Part shown: in pieces, positions 42,453 through 52,042 of the stretch | Layout of the letters: each line of letters opens with the position of its first letter | How positions within the stretch are numbered: position 1 is the stretch's first letter | NCBI RefSeq assembly: GCF_000012365.1 | Contig: NC_007650.1 | Location: 2,542,001-2,606,000 of the forward strand | Reading direction: 5' to 3' | DNA: 64,000 nucleotides | Source: Burkholderia thailandensis E264 | GTDB taxonomy: Bacteria; Pseudomonadota; Gammaproteobacteria; Burkholderiales; Burkholderiaceae | Made by a program: the position numbers and the translations under genes | Notes under the pieces: model-generated | Told to the model about the DNA's origin: nothing | The model's input: the letters and a program-made list of their open reading frames with translations, nothing else | Database searches by the model: none

Positions 42453-43985
42453 TCAACGTGCCGCGACGTCCTGCTTGTTCGGCTCGCGCGAACCGACGGC
42501 CACGTCGTTTCCCCAACCGCCGCCGAGCGCGCGAATCAGGTTGACCGTCGATACCGCCTGCGTGCCCGTCAGCTGATTCGACTGCAATTGCGACTCGAGC
42601 ACCGAGCGCTCGCTGTCGATCACCTCGAGATAGCTGACCGCGCCTTCCTGATACTGCGTGCGCGACAGCTTCGCCGCGCGACGCGACGCGTTGACCGCAT
42701 CGCTCTGCGCGCGGATCTGATCGTCGAGCAAACGCAGATCGGCGAGGTTGTCCTCCACTTCGCGGAACGCGACGAGCACCTGCTGCCGATAGTTCGCGAC
42801 TTCCTCGTCGTACTTCGCGCGCGCCTGCGCGACGCCCGCGCTGCGGCGTCCGCCGTCGAAGATCGGCAGCGTGAGCGCCGTGCCCGCGAACGGTCCGAGC
42901 AGGAACGTGCGGCTCGACCACAGGAACAGATTGCCGAGCGTCGCCGCTTCATAGCCGAACGAACCCGTGATGTCGAGCTTCGGGAAATACGCGGACTTCG
43001 CCAGGCCGATGCGCGCGTTCGCGGCCATCATCGCGCGCTCGGCCGCCGCGATGTCCGGCCGCCGCTCGAGCAGCGCGGACGGCAACCCCGCCGGCACGCG
43101 CACCGCGACCGGCACGATCGGCGTTTCCTTGAACGAGAAATCAGCGGGCGCCTTGCCGAGCAGGATCGCGAGCGCGTGCTCGGACGCGGCGCGCCGCCGT
43201 GCGACGCCGACCGAGTCCGCCTGAGCGGTCGCGAGCTCGTTCTTCGCGCGCGACACGTCGAGCTCGCTGATGTCGCCTTCGCTGAAGCGCCGCTGCACGA
43301 GCTTCAGCGCCTCCTCGCGCAGCTCGACCGTGCGGCGGTACAGATCCTGATCGGAATCGAGCCGGCGCAGCTCGAAGTAGTTCTGCGCGACGTCCGCCTG
43401 CAACGCGAGCTGCACCGAGCGGAACAGCGCCTGGCTCTGCGCTTCGTCCGCACGCGACGCTTCGACGTTGCGGCCGACGCGGCCGAACAGATCCGCCTCG
43501 TACGACACCGTGCCCTGCGCGCGCCAGAGCGTCGCGTTCGTCGGGCCGCTGCCCTGCGGCTGGAACTGCGACGCCGGCGACAGCCCCTCGCGCGTCGGCC
43601 CGAAGCCCACGCCCACTTGCGGGAACCACTGCGAGCGCGCGGCGCGGGTCGCCGCGCGCGCCTGCTCGACGCGCGCCGCCGCGGCCTTCAGGTTCTGGTT
43701 CGCGGCGAGCGCCTGCGTTTCGAGCGCATCGAGCGCCGGATCGCCGAATACGCGCCACCATTCGCCGCGATGCGCGTCGTCGGCGGGCTCGGCCGTCTTC
43801 CACGTGCCGGCCTGCTCGCCCGGCGCGAGCGCCGGCGCTTCCTTGAACGCGGCGGGCGTCGCGACATCCGGCCGCCTGTAGTCGGGCCCGACCGCGCACG
43901 CGGCAAGCAGCGCGACGAGCAGCCCGCTCGCCGCCGCGATCTTCGCGACGCGCGCGATGCGTTCGTTGATGTTGGTCTTGTTCAT
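42453..43985 (-). CDS. oprC: OprC, outer-membrane efflux lipoprotein of the RND system
   Basis: A 510-residue OprM/NodT-type outer-membrane channel. The signal peptide ends in a lipobox (LLAACAVGPDY), followed by the family start YRRPDVATPAAFKEAP. Two repeats of coiled-coil and beta-strand parts are visible, e.g. NLKAAAARVEQARAATRAARS and NARIGLAKSAYFPKLDITGSFG, as in TolC-family trimers. GAGGATAG upstream of the ATG is the ribosome binding site and overlaps the bpeF stop; the gap is 10 nt. It completes the envelope-spanning pump with BpeE and BpeF. The name follows the gene order bpeT / llpE-bpeE-bpeF-oprC known from the B. pseudomallei group. Confidence 0.92.
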   Translation of the reverse strand: MNKTNINERIARVAKIAAASGLLVALLAACAVGPDYRRPDVATPAAFKEAPALAPGEQAGTWKTAEPADDAHRGEWWRVFGDPALDALETQALAANQNLKAAAARVEQARAATRAARSQWFPQVGVGFGPTREGLSPASQFQPQGSGPTNATLWRAQGTVSYEADLFGRVGRNVEASRADEAQSQALFRSVQLALQADVAQNYFELRRLDSDQDLYRRTVELREEALKLVQRRFSEGDISELDVSRAKNELATAQADSVGVARRRAASEHALAILLGKAPADFSFKETPIVPVAVRVPAGLPSALLERRPDIAAAERAMMAANARIGLAKSAYFPKLDITGSFGYEAATLGNLFLWSSRTFLLGPFAGTALTLPIFDGGRRSAGVAQARAKYDEEVANYRQQVLVAFREVEDNLADLRLLDDQIRAQSDAVNASRRAAKLSRTQYQEGAVSYLEVIDSERSVLESQLQSNQLTGTQAVSTVNLIRALGGGWGNDVAVGSREPNKQDVAAR

Positions 43986-43995
43986 TTTTCTATCC

Positions 43996-46900
43996 TCAAG
44001 CGTCCGGAGCCGGCACGCCGTAGCCCGCCGAATCCTTCTGCGCGACGTGAATCTTGCCGCCCGCGAGCGTGCGCAGCACCACGTAGAACACCGGCGTCAG
44101 CATCAGGCCGAACAGCGTCACGCCGAGCATCCCGAAGAACACCGCGACGCCCATCGCGTGGCGCATCTCCGCGCCCGCGCCCGTCGACAGCACGAGCGGC
44201 ACGACGCCCATGATGAACGCGATCGACGTCATCAGGATCGGGCGCAGCCGCAGCCGGCTCGCCTCGACGGCCGCCTCGAACGGCGTCTTGCCGTCATGCT
44301 CGAGCTCGCGCGCGAACTCGACGATCAGGATCGCGTTCTTCGCGGACAGCCCCACCAGCACCATCAGGCCGATCTGCGTGAAGATGTTGTTGTCGCCCTG
44401 CGTGAGCCACACGCCCGTCAACGCCGACAGAATGCTCATCGGCACGATGAGGATCACCGCGAGCGGCAGCGTCAGGCTTTCGTACAGCGCGGCGAGCACG
44501 AGGAACACGAGCAGCACGCTGATCGGGAACACCCAGAACGCCGAATCGCCGGCCAGAATCTGCTGGTACGTGAGATCGGTCCACTCGAACTTCACGCCGC
44601 GCGGCAGCGTCTGCGCGGCGATCCGCTCGACGGCCGCCTGCGCCTGGCCCGACGAATAGCCGGGCGCAGGCCCGCCGTTCACGTCGGCCGCCGTGTACGC
44701 GTTGTAGCGCACGACCATCTCCGGCCCGAACGTCGGCGACACCGTGACGAGCGACGACAACGGCACCATCTCGCCCGCCGCGTTGCGCGTCTTCAACTGC
44801 AGGATGTCGTCCGCGCGCTGGCGGAACGGCGCGTCCGCCTGCACGCGCACCTGATAGACGCGGCCGAAGCGGTTGAAGTCGTTCACGTACAGCGAGCCGA
44901 GGTAGATCTGCATCGTGTCGAACACGTCGGTCACGTTCACGCCGAGCTGCTTGGCCTTCACGCGGTCGAGATCGACGTTCAGCTGCGGCACGTTGATCTG
45001 GTAGCTCGTGAAGAGCGGGCCCAGCTCGGGCGCCTGCTGCGCGCGCTTGATGAAGTCGTTCGTGGCGTCAGCGAGCCGCGCGTAGCCCACCGCGCCGCGA
45101 TCCTCGATCTGCATCTTGAAGCCGCCCAGCGTGCCGAGGCCGAGCACGGGCGGCGGCGGGAACACCGCGACGAACGAATCCTTGATCGCCGCGTACTTCT
45201 GGTTCAGCGCGCCCGCGATCGCGCCCGCCGACAACGCCTTGCCGTGACGCTGATCGAACGGCTTCAGCGTGACGAACACGATGCCCGCGCTCGAGCTGTT
45301 CGTGAAGCCGTTCACCGACAGCCCCGGGAACGCCACCGCGCTCTCGACGCCCGGCTGCTTCAGCGCGATCGCGCCCATGTCGCGGATCACCTTCTCGGTG
45401 CGGTCGAGCGACGCGCCGTTCGGCAACTGCGCGAACGCGATCAGATACTCCTTGTCCTGCGCGGGCACGAAGCCGCCCGGCACGATCTTCGAGACCATCA
45501 GGGTCGCGCCGACGAGCACGAGATACACGCCGAGCATCACCGCCTTTCTCGACAGCACGCCGCGCACGCCGCGCCCGTAGTGCTCCGCGCCGCGATGGAA
45601 CACCTTGTTGAAGCCGCGGAAGAAGCCGCCGAGCACGCGGTTCATCACGCGCGTGAGCCAGTCTTCCTTGTCGCCGTGGCCCTTGAGCAGGATCGCCGAC
45701 AGCGCGGGCGACAGCGTGAGCGAATTGAACGCCGAGATCACCGTCGAGATCGCGATCGTCATCGCGAACTGCTTGTAGAACTGGCCCGTCAAGCCGGACA
45801 TGAACGCAAGCGGCACGAACACGGCGACGAGCGTGAGCGCGATCGCGATGATCGGCCCGCTCACCTCCTGCATCGCCTTGTAGGTGGCGGCGCGCGCGGT
45901 GAGCCCGTTCTCGATGTTGCGCTCGACGTTCTCGACGACGACGATCGCATCGTCGACGACGATCCCGATCGCGAGCACCATCCCGAACAGCGAGAGCGCA
46001 TTGATCGAATAGCCGAACAGCAGCAGCAGCGAGAAGGTGCCGACGATCGACACCGGCACCGCGATCAGCGGAATGATCGAGGCGCGCCACGTCTGCAGGA
46101 ACACGATCACGACGATCACGACGAGCGCGATCGCCTCGAGCAGCGTGTGGACGACCGCCTTGATCGACGAGCGCACGAACTGCGTCGGGTCATAGACGAT
46201 CTTGTAGTCGACGCCCGCCGGGAAATCCTGCTTGAGCTCGGCCATCGTCTTGCGCACTTCGTCGGAAATCGCGAGCGAGTTCGCGCCCGGCGACTGGTTG
46301 ATCGCCATCGCGACGGCCGGCTTGTTGTCGAGCAGCGAGCGCAGCCCGTACTCGGACGCGTCGAGCTCGATTCGCGCGATGTCGCGCAGGCGCGTGACGC
46401 CGCCGTCCGGCGCCGTCTTCACGACGATGTCGCCGAACTCGTCCTCGTTCTGCAGGCGCCCGCGCGCGTTCACCGACAGTTGCAGCGGCGTGCCCGGCAG
46501 CGTCGGCGACGCGCCGATCACGCCGGCGGCGACCTGCACGTTCTGCTCGCGGATCGCGCGCACGACGTCGTCGGCCGTCAGGTTGCGCTGCGCGACCTTC
46601 TGCGGATCGAGCCACACGCGCATCGCGTAATCGCCCGCGCCCCAGAGCTGCACCTGGCCGACGCCCTGGATGCGCGACAGGCGATCCTTCACGTTGATGA
46701 GCGCGTAGTTGCGCAGATACGTCATGTCGTAGCTGTCGTTCGGCGAGATCAGGTGCACGACCATCGTGAGCGTCGGCGAGCTCTTGACCGTCGTGATCCC
46801 GAGCCGCTGCACGTCTTCCGGCAGGCGCGGCAGCGCCTGGTTCACGCGGTTCTGCACGAGCTGCGTCGCCTTGTCCGGATCGGTGCCGAGCTTGAACGTG

Positions 46901-47181
46901 ACGGTGATCGTCATGTTGCCGTCGCTGTTCGCCTGCGACTGCATGTACAGCATGTCCTCGACGCCGTTGATCTGCTCCTCGAGCGGCGACGCCACCGTCT
47001 CGGCGATCACCTTCGGGTTCGCGCCCGGGTACTGCGCCTTGACGATCACGGACGGCGGCACGACTTCCGGGTATTCGGAAATCGGCAGCAGGAACATCGC
47101 GATCATCCCGGCGAGCAGGATGACGACCGACAGCACCCCTGCGAAGATCGGTCGATCGATGAAGAATTTCGATATGTTCAT
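43996..47181 (-). CDS. bpeF: BpeF, RND (HAE1) multidrug efflux transporter
   Basis: A 1061-residue inner-membrane pump of the AcrB/MexF type with the standard layout of two six-helix halves and large periplasmic loops. Visible hallmarks: NISKFFIDRPIFAGVLSVV at the N-terminus, GMVLAIGIVVDDAIVVVENVER in TM4 with the paired aspartates of the proton relay, and GLSAKNAILIVEFARE in TM10 with the relay lysine. BpeEF-OprC exports chloramphenicol, fluoroquinolones, tetracyclines and trimethoprim in B. pseudomallei (recalled). It lies 61 nt after bpeE and 10 nt before oprC. No frameshift or missing key residue is seen. Confidence 0.95.
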   Translation of the reverse strand: MNISKFFIDRPIFAGVLSVVILLAGMIAMFLLPISEYPEVVPPSVIVKAQYPGANPKVIAETVASPLEEQINGVEDMLYMQSQANSDGNMTITVTFKLGTDPDKATQLVQNRVNQALPRLPEDVQRLGITTVKSSPTLTMVVHLISPNDSYDMTYLRNYALINVKDRLSRIQGVGQVQLWGAGDYAMRVWLDPQKVAQRNLTADDVVRAIREQNVQVAAGVIGASPTLPGTPLQLSVNARGRLQNEDEFGDIVVKTAPDGGVTRLRDIARIELDASEYGLRSLLDNKPAVAMAINQSPGANSLAISDEVRKTMAELKQDFPAGVDYKIVYDPTQFVRSSIKAVVHTLLEAIALVVIVVIVFLQTWRASIIPLIAVPVSIVGTFSLLLLFGYSINALSLFGMVLAIGIVVDDAIVVVENVERNIENGLTARAATYKAMQEVSGPIIAIALTLVAVFVPLAFMSGLTGQFYKQFAMTIAISTVISAFNSLTLSPALSAILLKGHGDKEDWLTRVMNRVLGGFFRGFNKVFHRGAEHYGRGVRGVLSRKAVMLGVYLVLVGATLMVSKIVPGGFVPAQDKEYLIAFAQLPNGASLDRTEKVIRDMGAIALKQPGVESAVAFPGLSVNGFTNSSSAGIVFVTLKPFDQRHGKALSAGAIAGALNQKYAAIKDSFVAVFPPPPVLGLGTLGGFKMQIEDRGAVGYARLADATNDFIKRAQQAPELGPLFTSYQINVPQLNVDLDRVKAKQLGVNVTDVFDTMQIYLGSLYVNDFNRFGRVYQVRVQADAPFRQRADDILQLKTRNAAGEMVPLSSLVTVSPTFGPEMVVRYNAYTAADVNGGPAPGYSSGQAQAAVERIAAQTLPRGVKFEWTDLTYQQILAGDSAFWVFPISVLLVFLVLAALYESLTLPLAVILIVPMSILSALTGVWLTQGDNNIFTQIGLMVLVGLSAKNAILIVEFARELEHDGKTPFEAAVEASRLRLRPILMTSIAFIMGVVPLVLSTGAGAEMRHAMGVAVFFGMLGVTLFGLMLTPVFYVVLRTLAGGKIHVAQKDSAGYGVPAPDA

Positions 47182-47242
47182 GGAAGGCTCTATCTGATTG
47201 GGCGCGCTGGCGCGGCGAACGCTCGTCGAAAGCGTTCGGGCG

Positions 47243-48469
47243 TCATGCGCGCGCGTTGCCCGGCGCGCCCTGCGGACGCTGCACGCCGCCCGCCACCGGC
47301 GTCGCGGCGGCGTCGTCGCCGCCCGTCATCGGCACGAGATGCGGCTTCACCTGCTCGCCCGGGCGCACGCGCTGCGTGCCGTTCACGACGATCCGGTCGC
47401 CCGCCGCGAGGCCGCCCGCGATCACGCGCTGATTGCCGTGCTGCGCGCCGAGCTGCACTTCGCGATACGACACGCGGCCCTGCTGGTCGACGACGAACAC
47501 GAACTTCTTGTCCTGATCGGTGTTGATCGCCGCGTCGTCGATGAGAAGCGCCGGATGCGGCGCGCTGCCGCCCACCTTCACGCGCGCGTAGAGGCCGGGC
47601 ACGAGCGAGCCGTCCGCGTTGTCGAAGCGCGCGCGCACGCGGATCGTGCCGGACGACGTGTCGAGCCGGTTGTCGACCGAATCGATCACGCCCTGCCGCG
47701 AGTAGCCGCTCTCGTTCGCGAGGCCGAGCTCGACGGGCACCTTGCGGCCATCCTTCGCGCCGCCGATGTATCGCAGATACGTCTGCTCGTCCGCGTCGAA
47801 CGACGCGTAGATCGGCGACACCGATACGAGCGTCGTGAGCGGCGCGGCCGACGCGCCCGCCGACACGACGTTGCCGAGCGTGATCTCCGCGCGCGACACG
47901 CGGCCCGACACGGGCGCGGTGATCCGCGTGTAGCCGAGGTTGATGCGTGCGGTCTCGAGCGCGGCCTGCGCCGCCTTCAGGTTCGCCGATGCCTCGCGCG
48001 CGGCGTTCTGCTTCTCGTCGTAGTCGCGCTTGGCGATCGCGTTGTCGCCGATCAGGCGTTGCGCGCGCTGCCAGTCGCTCTGCGCGTAGCCGTTGCGGGC
48101 CTGCGCGGCGGCGAGCTGCGCGGCCGCGCGATCGACCTCGGCCTGATACGGACGCGGATCGATCACGAACAGCACGTCACCCTTCTTCACGAGCGCGCCG
48201 TCCTTGAAGTTCACCGACACGATCGTGCCGGACACGAGCGGACGCACGTCGACCTTCTCGACCGCCTCGAGGCGGCCCGAGTAGGACTGCCAGTCGGTGA
48301 TCGTCTTCGACAGCACGGTCGCGACGTCGACCTCCGGCAGCGGCGCCGCCGATTTCTCCGGCGCGCTCGCGTTCACGCGGATCGCGCCGAACGCGCCGAG
48401 GCCCGCGATGACGACGACCGCGAACGTCGCGGCCGCGATCCGCGAACGGGAAGTACGCAAGATAGCCAT
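47243..48469 (-). CDS. bpeE: BpeE, periplasmic membrane-fusion protein of the RND pump
   Basis: A 408-residue HlyD/AcrA-type adaptor. The ATG at 48469 precedes an uncleaved anchor or signal segment (SRIAAATFAVVVIAGLGAFGAI). Then come the lipoyl halves (VEKVDVRPLVSGTIVSVNF, then GYTRITAPVSGRVSRAEIT) around a helical hairpin (AAAQLAAAQARNGYAQSDW), and the beta-barrel/membrane-proximal parts. There is no lipobox Cys, unlike AcrA. It links BpeF with OprC. It is the second gene of the operon after llpE, 49 nt downstream of it. Confidence 0.93.
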   Translation of the reverse strand: MAILRTSRSRIAAATFAVVVIAGLGAFGAIRVNASAPEKSAAPLPEVDVATVLSKTITDWQSYSGRLEAVEKVDVRPLVSGTIVSVNFKDGALVKKGDVLFVIDPRPYQAEVDRAAAQLAAAQARNGYAQSDWQRAQRLIGDNAIAKRDYDEKQNAAREASANLKAAQAALETARINLGYTRITAPVSGRVSRAEITLGNVVSAGASAAPLTTLVSVSPIYASFDADEQTYLRYIGGAKDGRKVPVELGLANESGYSRQGVIDSVDNRLDTSSGTIRVRARFDNADGSLVPGLYARVKVGGSAPHPALLIDDAAINTDQDKKFVFVVDQQGRVSYREVQLGAQHGNQRVIAGGLAAGDRIVVNGTQRVRPGEQVKPHLVPMTGGDDAAATPVAGGVQRPQGAPGNARA

Positions 48470-48518
48470 GAAAAAACCCCCAAGTTGTCGGTTGTTCTGG
48501 ATTCGGATGAAATCGGCG

Positions 48519-49373
48519 TCAGCCCGGCGAACCCGAGCTGAAGCGCAACTGGAAGAAGCGCGCCGCCTCTTCGAGCGCGCCCGTGTGGTCGGCGAGCGCC
48601 GCATGCGACACGTCCCGGTAGCGGACCACCTGTGTCGGCACGCCCGCGTCGATCAGACGGCTCGCGTACTTTTCCGCCTCGACGTGCAGCACGTCGTTCT
48701 GCGCGGTCGCGACGAGCGTCGGCGGCAGCCCCGCGAGGCGCGCCGATTCGAGCGGCGCCGCATACGGATGCATCCGCTGCGACGGCTGCGGCAGGTATGC
48801 GCGGTAGCACGCGGCGCACTCCTGCGCGGTCGTGTCGGACGACGCGAGACGCGTCGCGTCGGCGAGCCGCGTCAGGCTCGGATCGAGCATCGGGCCGATC
48901 AGCACCTGCGCGGCGATGCGGATCTCGCCGCGGTCGCGCGCGATGAACGCGAGGCAATTCGCGAGCTGGCCGCCCGCGTCGTGCCCCGCCACGCCGATCT
49001 TGCGCGGATTGCCGCCGAACGCGCGCGCGCGGGCCTCGACCCAGCGCGCCGCGCAGTACGCGTCCTCCGGCGCGGCCGGAAACGGATGCCGCGGCGCAAG
49101 CGAATAATCGACCGACACGACGAGCGCCGGCACGTGCTCGGCGAGATGGCGCGCGGCGCGCTCGGCGTCGTCGAGCGCGCCGCGCACGAAGCCGCCGCCG
49201 TGGAAGTAAAGCACGACGGGCAGCGCGGACTTGTCGGGGCGGCGATAGAGGCGCAGCACGATGTCCTGCGCGTAGCCGCCGATCACGACGTCCGACACCG
49301 CGAGCGCCGGCCGCACGCGTGCGCTTTCAGCGCTCGTGCCGGGGATTTGGCTGCGGAAATCGAATGCGTCCAT
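48519..49373 (-). CDS. llpE: LlpE, HSL-type alpha/beta hydrolase homologue with altered nucleophile elbow
   Basis: A 284-residue protein from the ATG at 49373 (an ATG at 49403 is also in frame; neither has a strong ribosome binding site). The oxyanion-hole motif HGGG is at about 58-61 (VVLYFHGGGFVRG), the acid Asp is in TAQNDVLHVE and the His in YRDVSHAALA. The nucleophile elbow, normally GDSAGG, reads GHDAGG, so Asp132 replaces the catalytic Ser. This is the gene known in B. pseudomallei as llpE, the first of the bpeEF-oprC operon and annotated there as a putative lipase. It may be a non-hydrolytic or ligand-binding member. It is dispensable for the pump structure as far as the sequence tells. 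Confidence 0.85.
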   Translation of the reverse strand: MDAFDFRSQIPGTSAESARVRPALAVSDVVIGGYAQDIVLRLYRRPDKSALPVVLYFHGGGFVRGALDDAERAARHLAEHVPALVVSVDYSLAPRHPFPAAPEDAYCAARWVEARARAFGGNPRKIGVAGHDAGGQLANCLAFIARDRGEIRIAAQVLIGPMLDPSLTRLADATRLASSDTTAQECAACYRAYLPQPSQRMHPYAAPLESARLAGLPPTLVATAQNDVLHVEAEKYASRLIDAGVPTQVVRYRDVSHAALADHTGALEEAARFFQLRFSSGSPG

Positions 49374-49561
49374 GACCTGTGTTGCGCGGCGTCGCGCGTC
49401 CATTGCGAGATGGATCGAATTCTGGGTCCGGCAGACATCGGGATAAATGCCTATAATCCGGCAACACAATTCACGCCCCCTGAACAATCGTCGGCTGCGT
49501 CGCCTTCTCCGGTGTCGCGGCCTGCATCTGTTCGGGGTGCAAATATCGCGGAGGTAAAGTA
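49374..49561. promoter_or_regulatory. llpE-bpeT divergent promoter region
   Basis: The 188 bp between the divergent genes should hold the BpeT-controlled promoter of llpE-bpeE-bpeF-oprC and the bpeT promoter. A perfect TATAAT at 49452-49457 (plus strand) is a good -10 for bpeT, though the -35 is poor. LysR-type T-N11-A boxes are too degenerate to choose one by eye. Confidence 0.5.
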
Positions 49562-50566
49562 ATGGACCGGCTGCAGGCCATGCAGGTGTTTACGCGCGTC
49601 GTCGATACGAACAGCTTTACCAAAGCGGCCGAGACGCTCGGCCTGCCCCGCGCGTCGGTGACGACGATCATTCAGAATCTGGAGGCTTTCCTCGGCGTGC
49701 GGCTGATGCACCGGACGACGCGCCGGCTGTCGCTCACGCCCGACGGCGCCGCGTACTACGAGCGCTGCGTGCGGATTCTCGCGGACGTCGAGGAAACCGA
49801 GGCGAGCTTCCAGTCCAACAACCGAAAACCGCACGGCAAACTGCGGGTCGACATGCCGGGCTCGATCGGACGCCTGATCGTGATCCCTTCTCTGTGCGAA
49901 TTCCATTCGCGCTACCCGGATATCGATCTGCAGCTCGGCCTGTCGGACCGGCCGGTCGATCTGCTGCAGGAAGGCATCGACTGCGTGATCCGCGTCGGCG
50001 CGCTGCAGGATTCGTCGCTCGTCGCGCGCCGGGTCGGGCTGTTCGAGGGCACGACCGTCGCGTCGCCCGCGTATCTCGAGAAGTACGGCGAGCCGCAGAC
50101 GATCGAGGCGCTCGCGCAGCACAAGGCCGTCAACTACTTCTCGAGCCGCACCGGGCGCACGATCGAATGGGCGTTCCTGATCGACGGCAAGGAAGTCGAG
50201 GTGAAGATGAACGGGCTCGTGTCGGTCAACGACGCGGACGCGTACGTGACCTGCGGGATCGAAGGCTTCGGGCTGATCCAGCCGCCGCTCTTCATGGTGT
50301 TGCCGCACCTGCGCAACGGCACGCTCAAGGAGGTGCTGCCGGGCTACAAGCCGCTGCCGATGCCGATTTCGGTCGTCTATCCGCACAGCCGGCATCTGTC
50401 GCCGAAGGTGCGCGTGTTCGTCGACTGGGTCGCCGAGATCTTCGAGCGCTGCCCGCTGCTGAGCGGCCGCAAGGGGCTCGATGCGACGTGCAGCAAGCGC
50501 ACGTTCGAGGAAGCCGAGCGCGCGCCGTCGCTCGACACACCGGTGTTGAACGAATGGGTGGCCTGA
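49562..50566 (+). CDS. bpeT: BpeT, LysR-type regulator of the BpeEF-OprC pump
   Basis: A 334-residue LysR regulator: N-terminal HTH (MQVFTRVVDTNSFTKAAETL, LMHRTTRRLSLTPDGAAYYE) and a periplasmic-binding-like effector domain ending in a long tail. It is divergent from llpE-bpeE-bpeF-oprC, the known position of bpeT. Residues 280 (Ser, in LSPK) and 310 (Cys, in ATCSK), at which changes are reported (recalled) to switch on the pump and cause trimethoprim resistance, are both in the unaltered state here, and the numbering agreement supports the identity. The insertion sequence begins 7 nt after the stop codon, so the coding sequence is intact, but its 3' UTR is disrupted. Confidence 0.93.
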   Translation: MDRLQAMQVFTRVVDTNSFTKAAETLGLPRASVTTIIQNLEAFLGVRLMHRTTRRLSLTPDGAAYYERCVRILADVEETEASFQSNNRKPHGKLRVDMPGSIGRLIVIPSLCEFHSRYPDIDLQLGLSDRPVDLLQEGIDCVIRVGALQDSSLVARRVGLFEGTTVASPAYLEKYGEPQTIEALAQHKAVNYFSSRTGRTIEWAFLIDGKEVEVKMNGLVSVNDADAYVTCGIEGFGLIQPPLFMVLPHLRNGTLKEVLPGYKPLPMPISVVYPHSRHLSPKVRVFVDWVAEIFERCPLLSGRKGLDATCSKRTFEEAERAPSLDTPVLNEWVA

Positions 50567-50573
50567 GCGGTTA

Positions 50574-51386
50574 GGGCGTGTTCACACTACATTAGTTTGA
50601 GGTTATGCTTCGGAGATGGAAATCTCCGAAGCCCAATTCAAGCAGATCGAACATTGCCTGCCGCGACAGCGTGGCAATGTGAGCCTGTCGAACCTGCAAG
50701 TGCTCAACGCGATCCTTTATGTGGCCGAGCACGGATGTAAATGGCGCGGCCTGCCACCACGTTTCGGCCGCTGGCACACGATCTACACGCGCATGAACCG
50801 TTGGTCTCGCAACGGTGTACTGGACCGAGTGTTCACGGAGTTGCAGCGCGCGCAGATCATTCGCGTTCGGATTGAAGCGGTATCGCTGGATAGCACGATC
50901 GTGAAGGTTCATCCTGACGGCACCGGTGCGTTAAAAAAAATGGACCTCAAGCCATCGGCAAGTCTCGCGGAGGATGGACAACCAAGATTCATATGGTTGC
51001 CGCGGATGCTCGAACAGCCATAACGTTCGCACTGTCGCCCGGTCAAGCCGGCGATGCGCCGCAGGGACGTGCACTGCTCGAACGCCTGGGGCCGCCGAAT
51101 CGGCCGCTGCACCTGCTGATGGACAAGGCGTACGAAGGTAACGAAACCCGACAACTCGCGCTCGATCTCGGCTTCATCCCGGTCGTCCCTCCGTTGAGTA
51201 CGCGCGTCGAGCCTTGGGAATACGACCGGGAAATGTACAAGCGTCGTAACGAAGTCGAGCGGCTGTTCCGTCGATTGAAGGGTTTTCGTCGCATCTTCTC
51301 GCGCTTCGACAAACTCGACTTGATGTTCATTGCCTTTATCAACTTCGCCCTGATTATCGAAGCCCTTCGATAGTGTGAACACGCCC
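50574..51386 (+). mobile_element. Complete IS5-family (IS427-group) insertion sequence, 813 bp
   Basis: Perfect 16-bp terminal inverted repeats, GGGCGTGTTCACACTA at 50574-50589 and its complement at 51371-51386, bound the element. The bases outside are TA on both sides (50572-50573 and 51387-51388), the target duplication expected for this group within a YTAR-type target. The transposase is encoded by two overlapping frames joined by a frameshift. The element sits 7 nt downstream of bpeT. All parts look intact, so it is probably active or recently inserted. Confidence 0.93.
50616..51373 (+). CDS. IS5-family transposase, made by -1 frameshifting at an A8 run
   Basis: Frame A starts at ATG 50616 (MEISEAQFKQIEHCLP) and would stop at 51023. 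Frame B lies in the -1 frame and runs to 51373. The two meet at eight consecutive A (50933-50940). Slipping there joins GTGALKK to NGPQAIGKSRGGWTTKIH, restoring the family sequence across the junction. The fused protein of about 252 residues has the DDE residues: Asp in SLDSTIVKVH, Asp in LLMDKAYEG and Glu in RRNEVERLFRRLK. Frame A alone has only the first Asp. Frameshifting at A-runs is established for IS427-group elements; here it is inferred from the layout. Confidence 0.88.
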
Positions 51387-52042
51387 TAGTCGCGCGGGCG
51401 GATGCGCGCGGATGCCACGCGCATTCGTTGGTCCGTCATACGTTCTCAGGGGCGGCGTGCAAGCGCCGCCGCGCAACAGGCGTCGTCGGCGGCACTGCGT
51501 CGCCCCAATCGGCGCGCGTACGCCGCGAACAAATCGCGGCGTACGCCACTCACTCTTCCAATTCGCGGCGGACATGCGTCGGCATGCGCCAATCGCCTGC
51601 CGTCGTTCGCCGAACGTCTTGCGGCTTCGCATGAACGGGACCGGCCTCGATGATGCGAGACGTTGCGTCCGACGCTTGCGAAGTGCGCTTGCCGATGCGA
51701 TCGCCTCGTCGACGTCGCGGCGCGCCCATCCGATCGAAACGCACGCGCGATGCGACGCGGCGCATGTGCGCGCATGAGCACGGCGTGTCGACCTCGAACG
51801 AAGAGCCTTCGACTGCCGCGTTCGCATTCCGCATTCGGCACGGCTGTGCGTCGCGCGCCGTCGCTCAGCCCGTTCGCGCGCGCGAACCCACGACCCCGCC
51901 GGCATCATGGACTCCGATTGTTCCATCCTCGCGACAATTCAATTCGCGACATCGCCATTTATCGCCTCGGCGCACGCTCCTAAAGTACAGCCTGTCGCGC
52001 ACCGTTTCGTGACGTGCGCATCGAATCGACAGGAGTCACATC
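51387..52042. other. Intergenic region between the IS and the DUF4148 gene
   Basis: GC-rich with no supported ORF. Near its end TTTATC (51958-51963) and TAAAGT (51981-51986), 17 nt apart, form a weak sigma-70-like promoter for the DUF4148 gene. The original downstream flank of bpeT begins at 51387. Confidence 0.45.

Noticed and set aside
43957..47526. A 1189-residue plus-strand frame opposite oprC-bpeF
   Set aside because: His/Arg/Asp-rich low-complexity translation, antisense to well-conserved RND pump genes.
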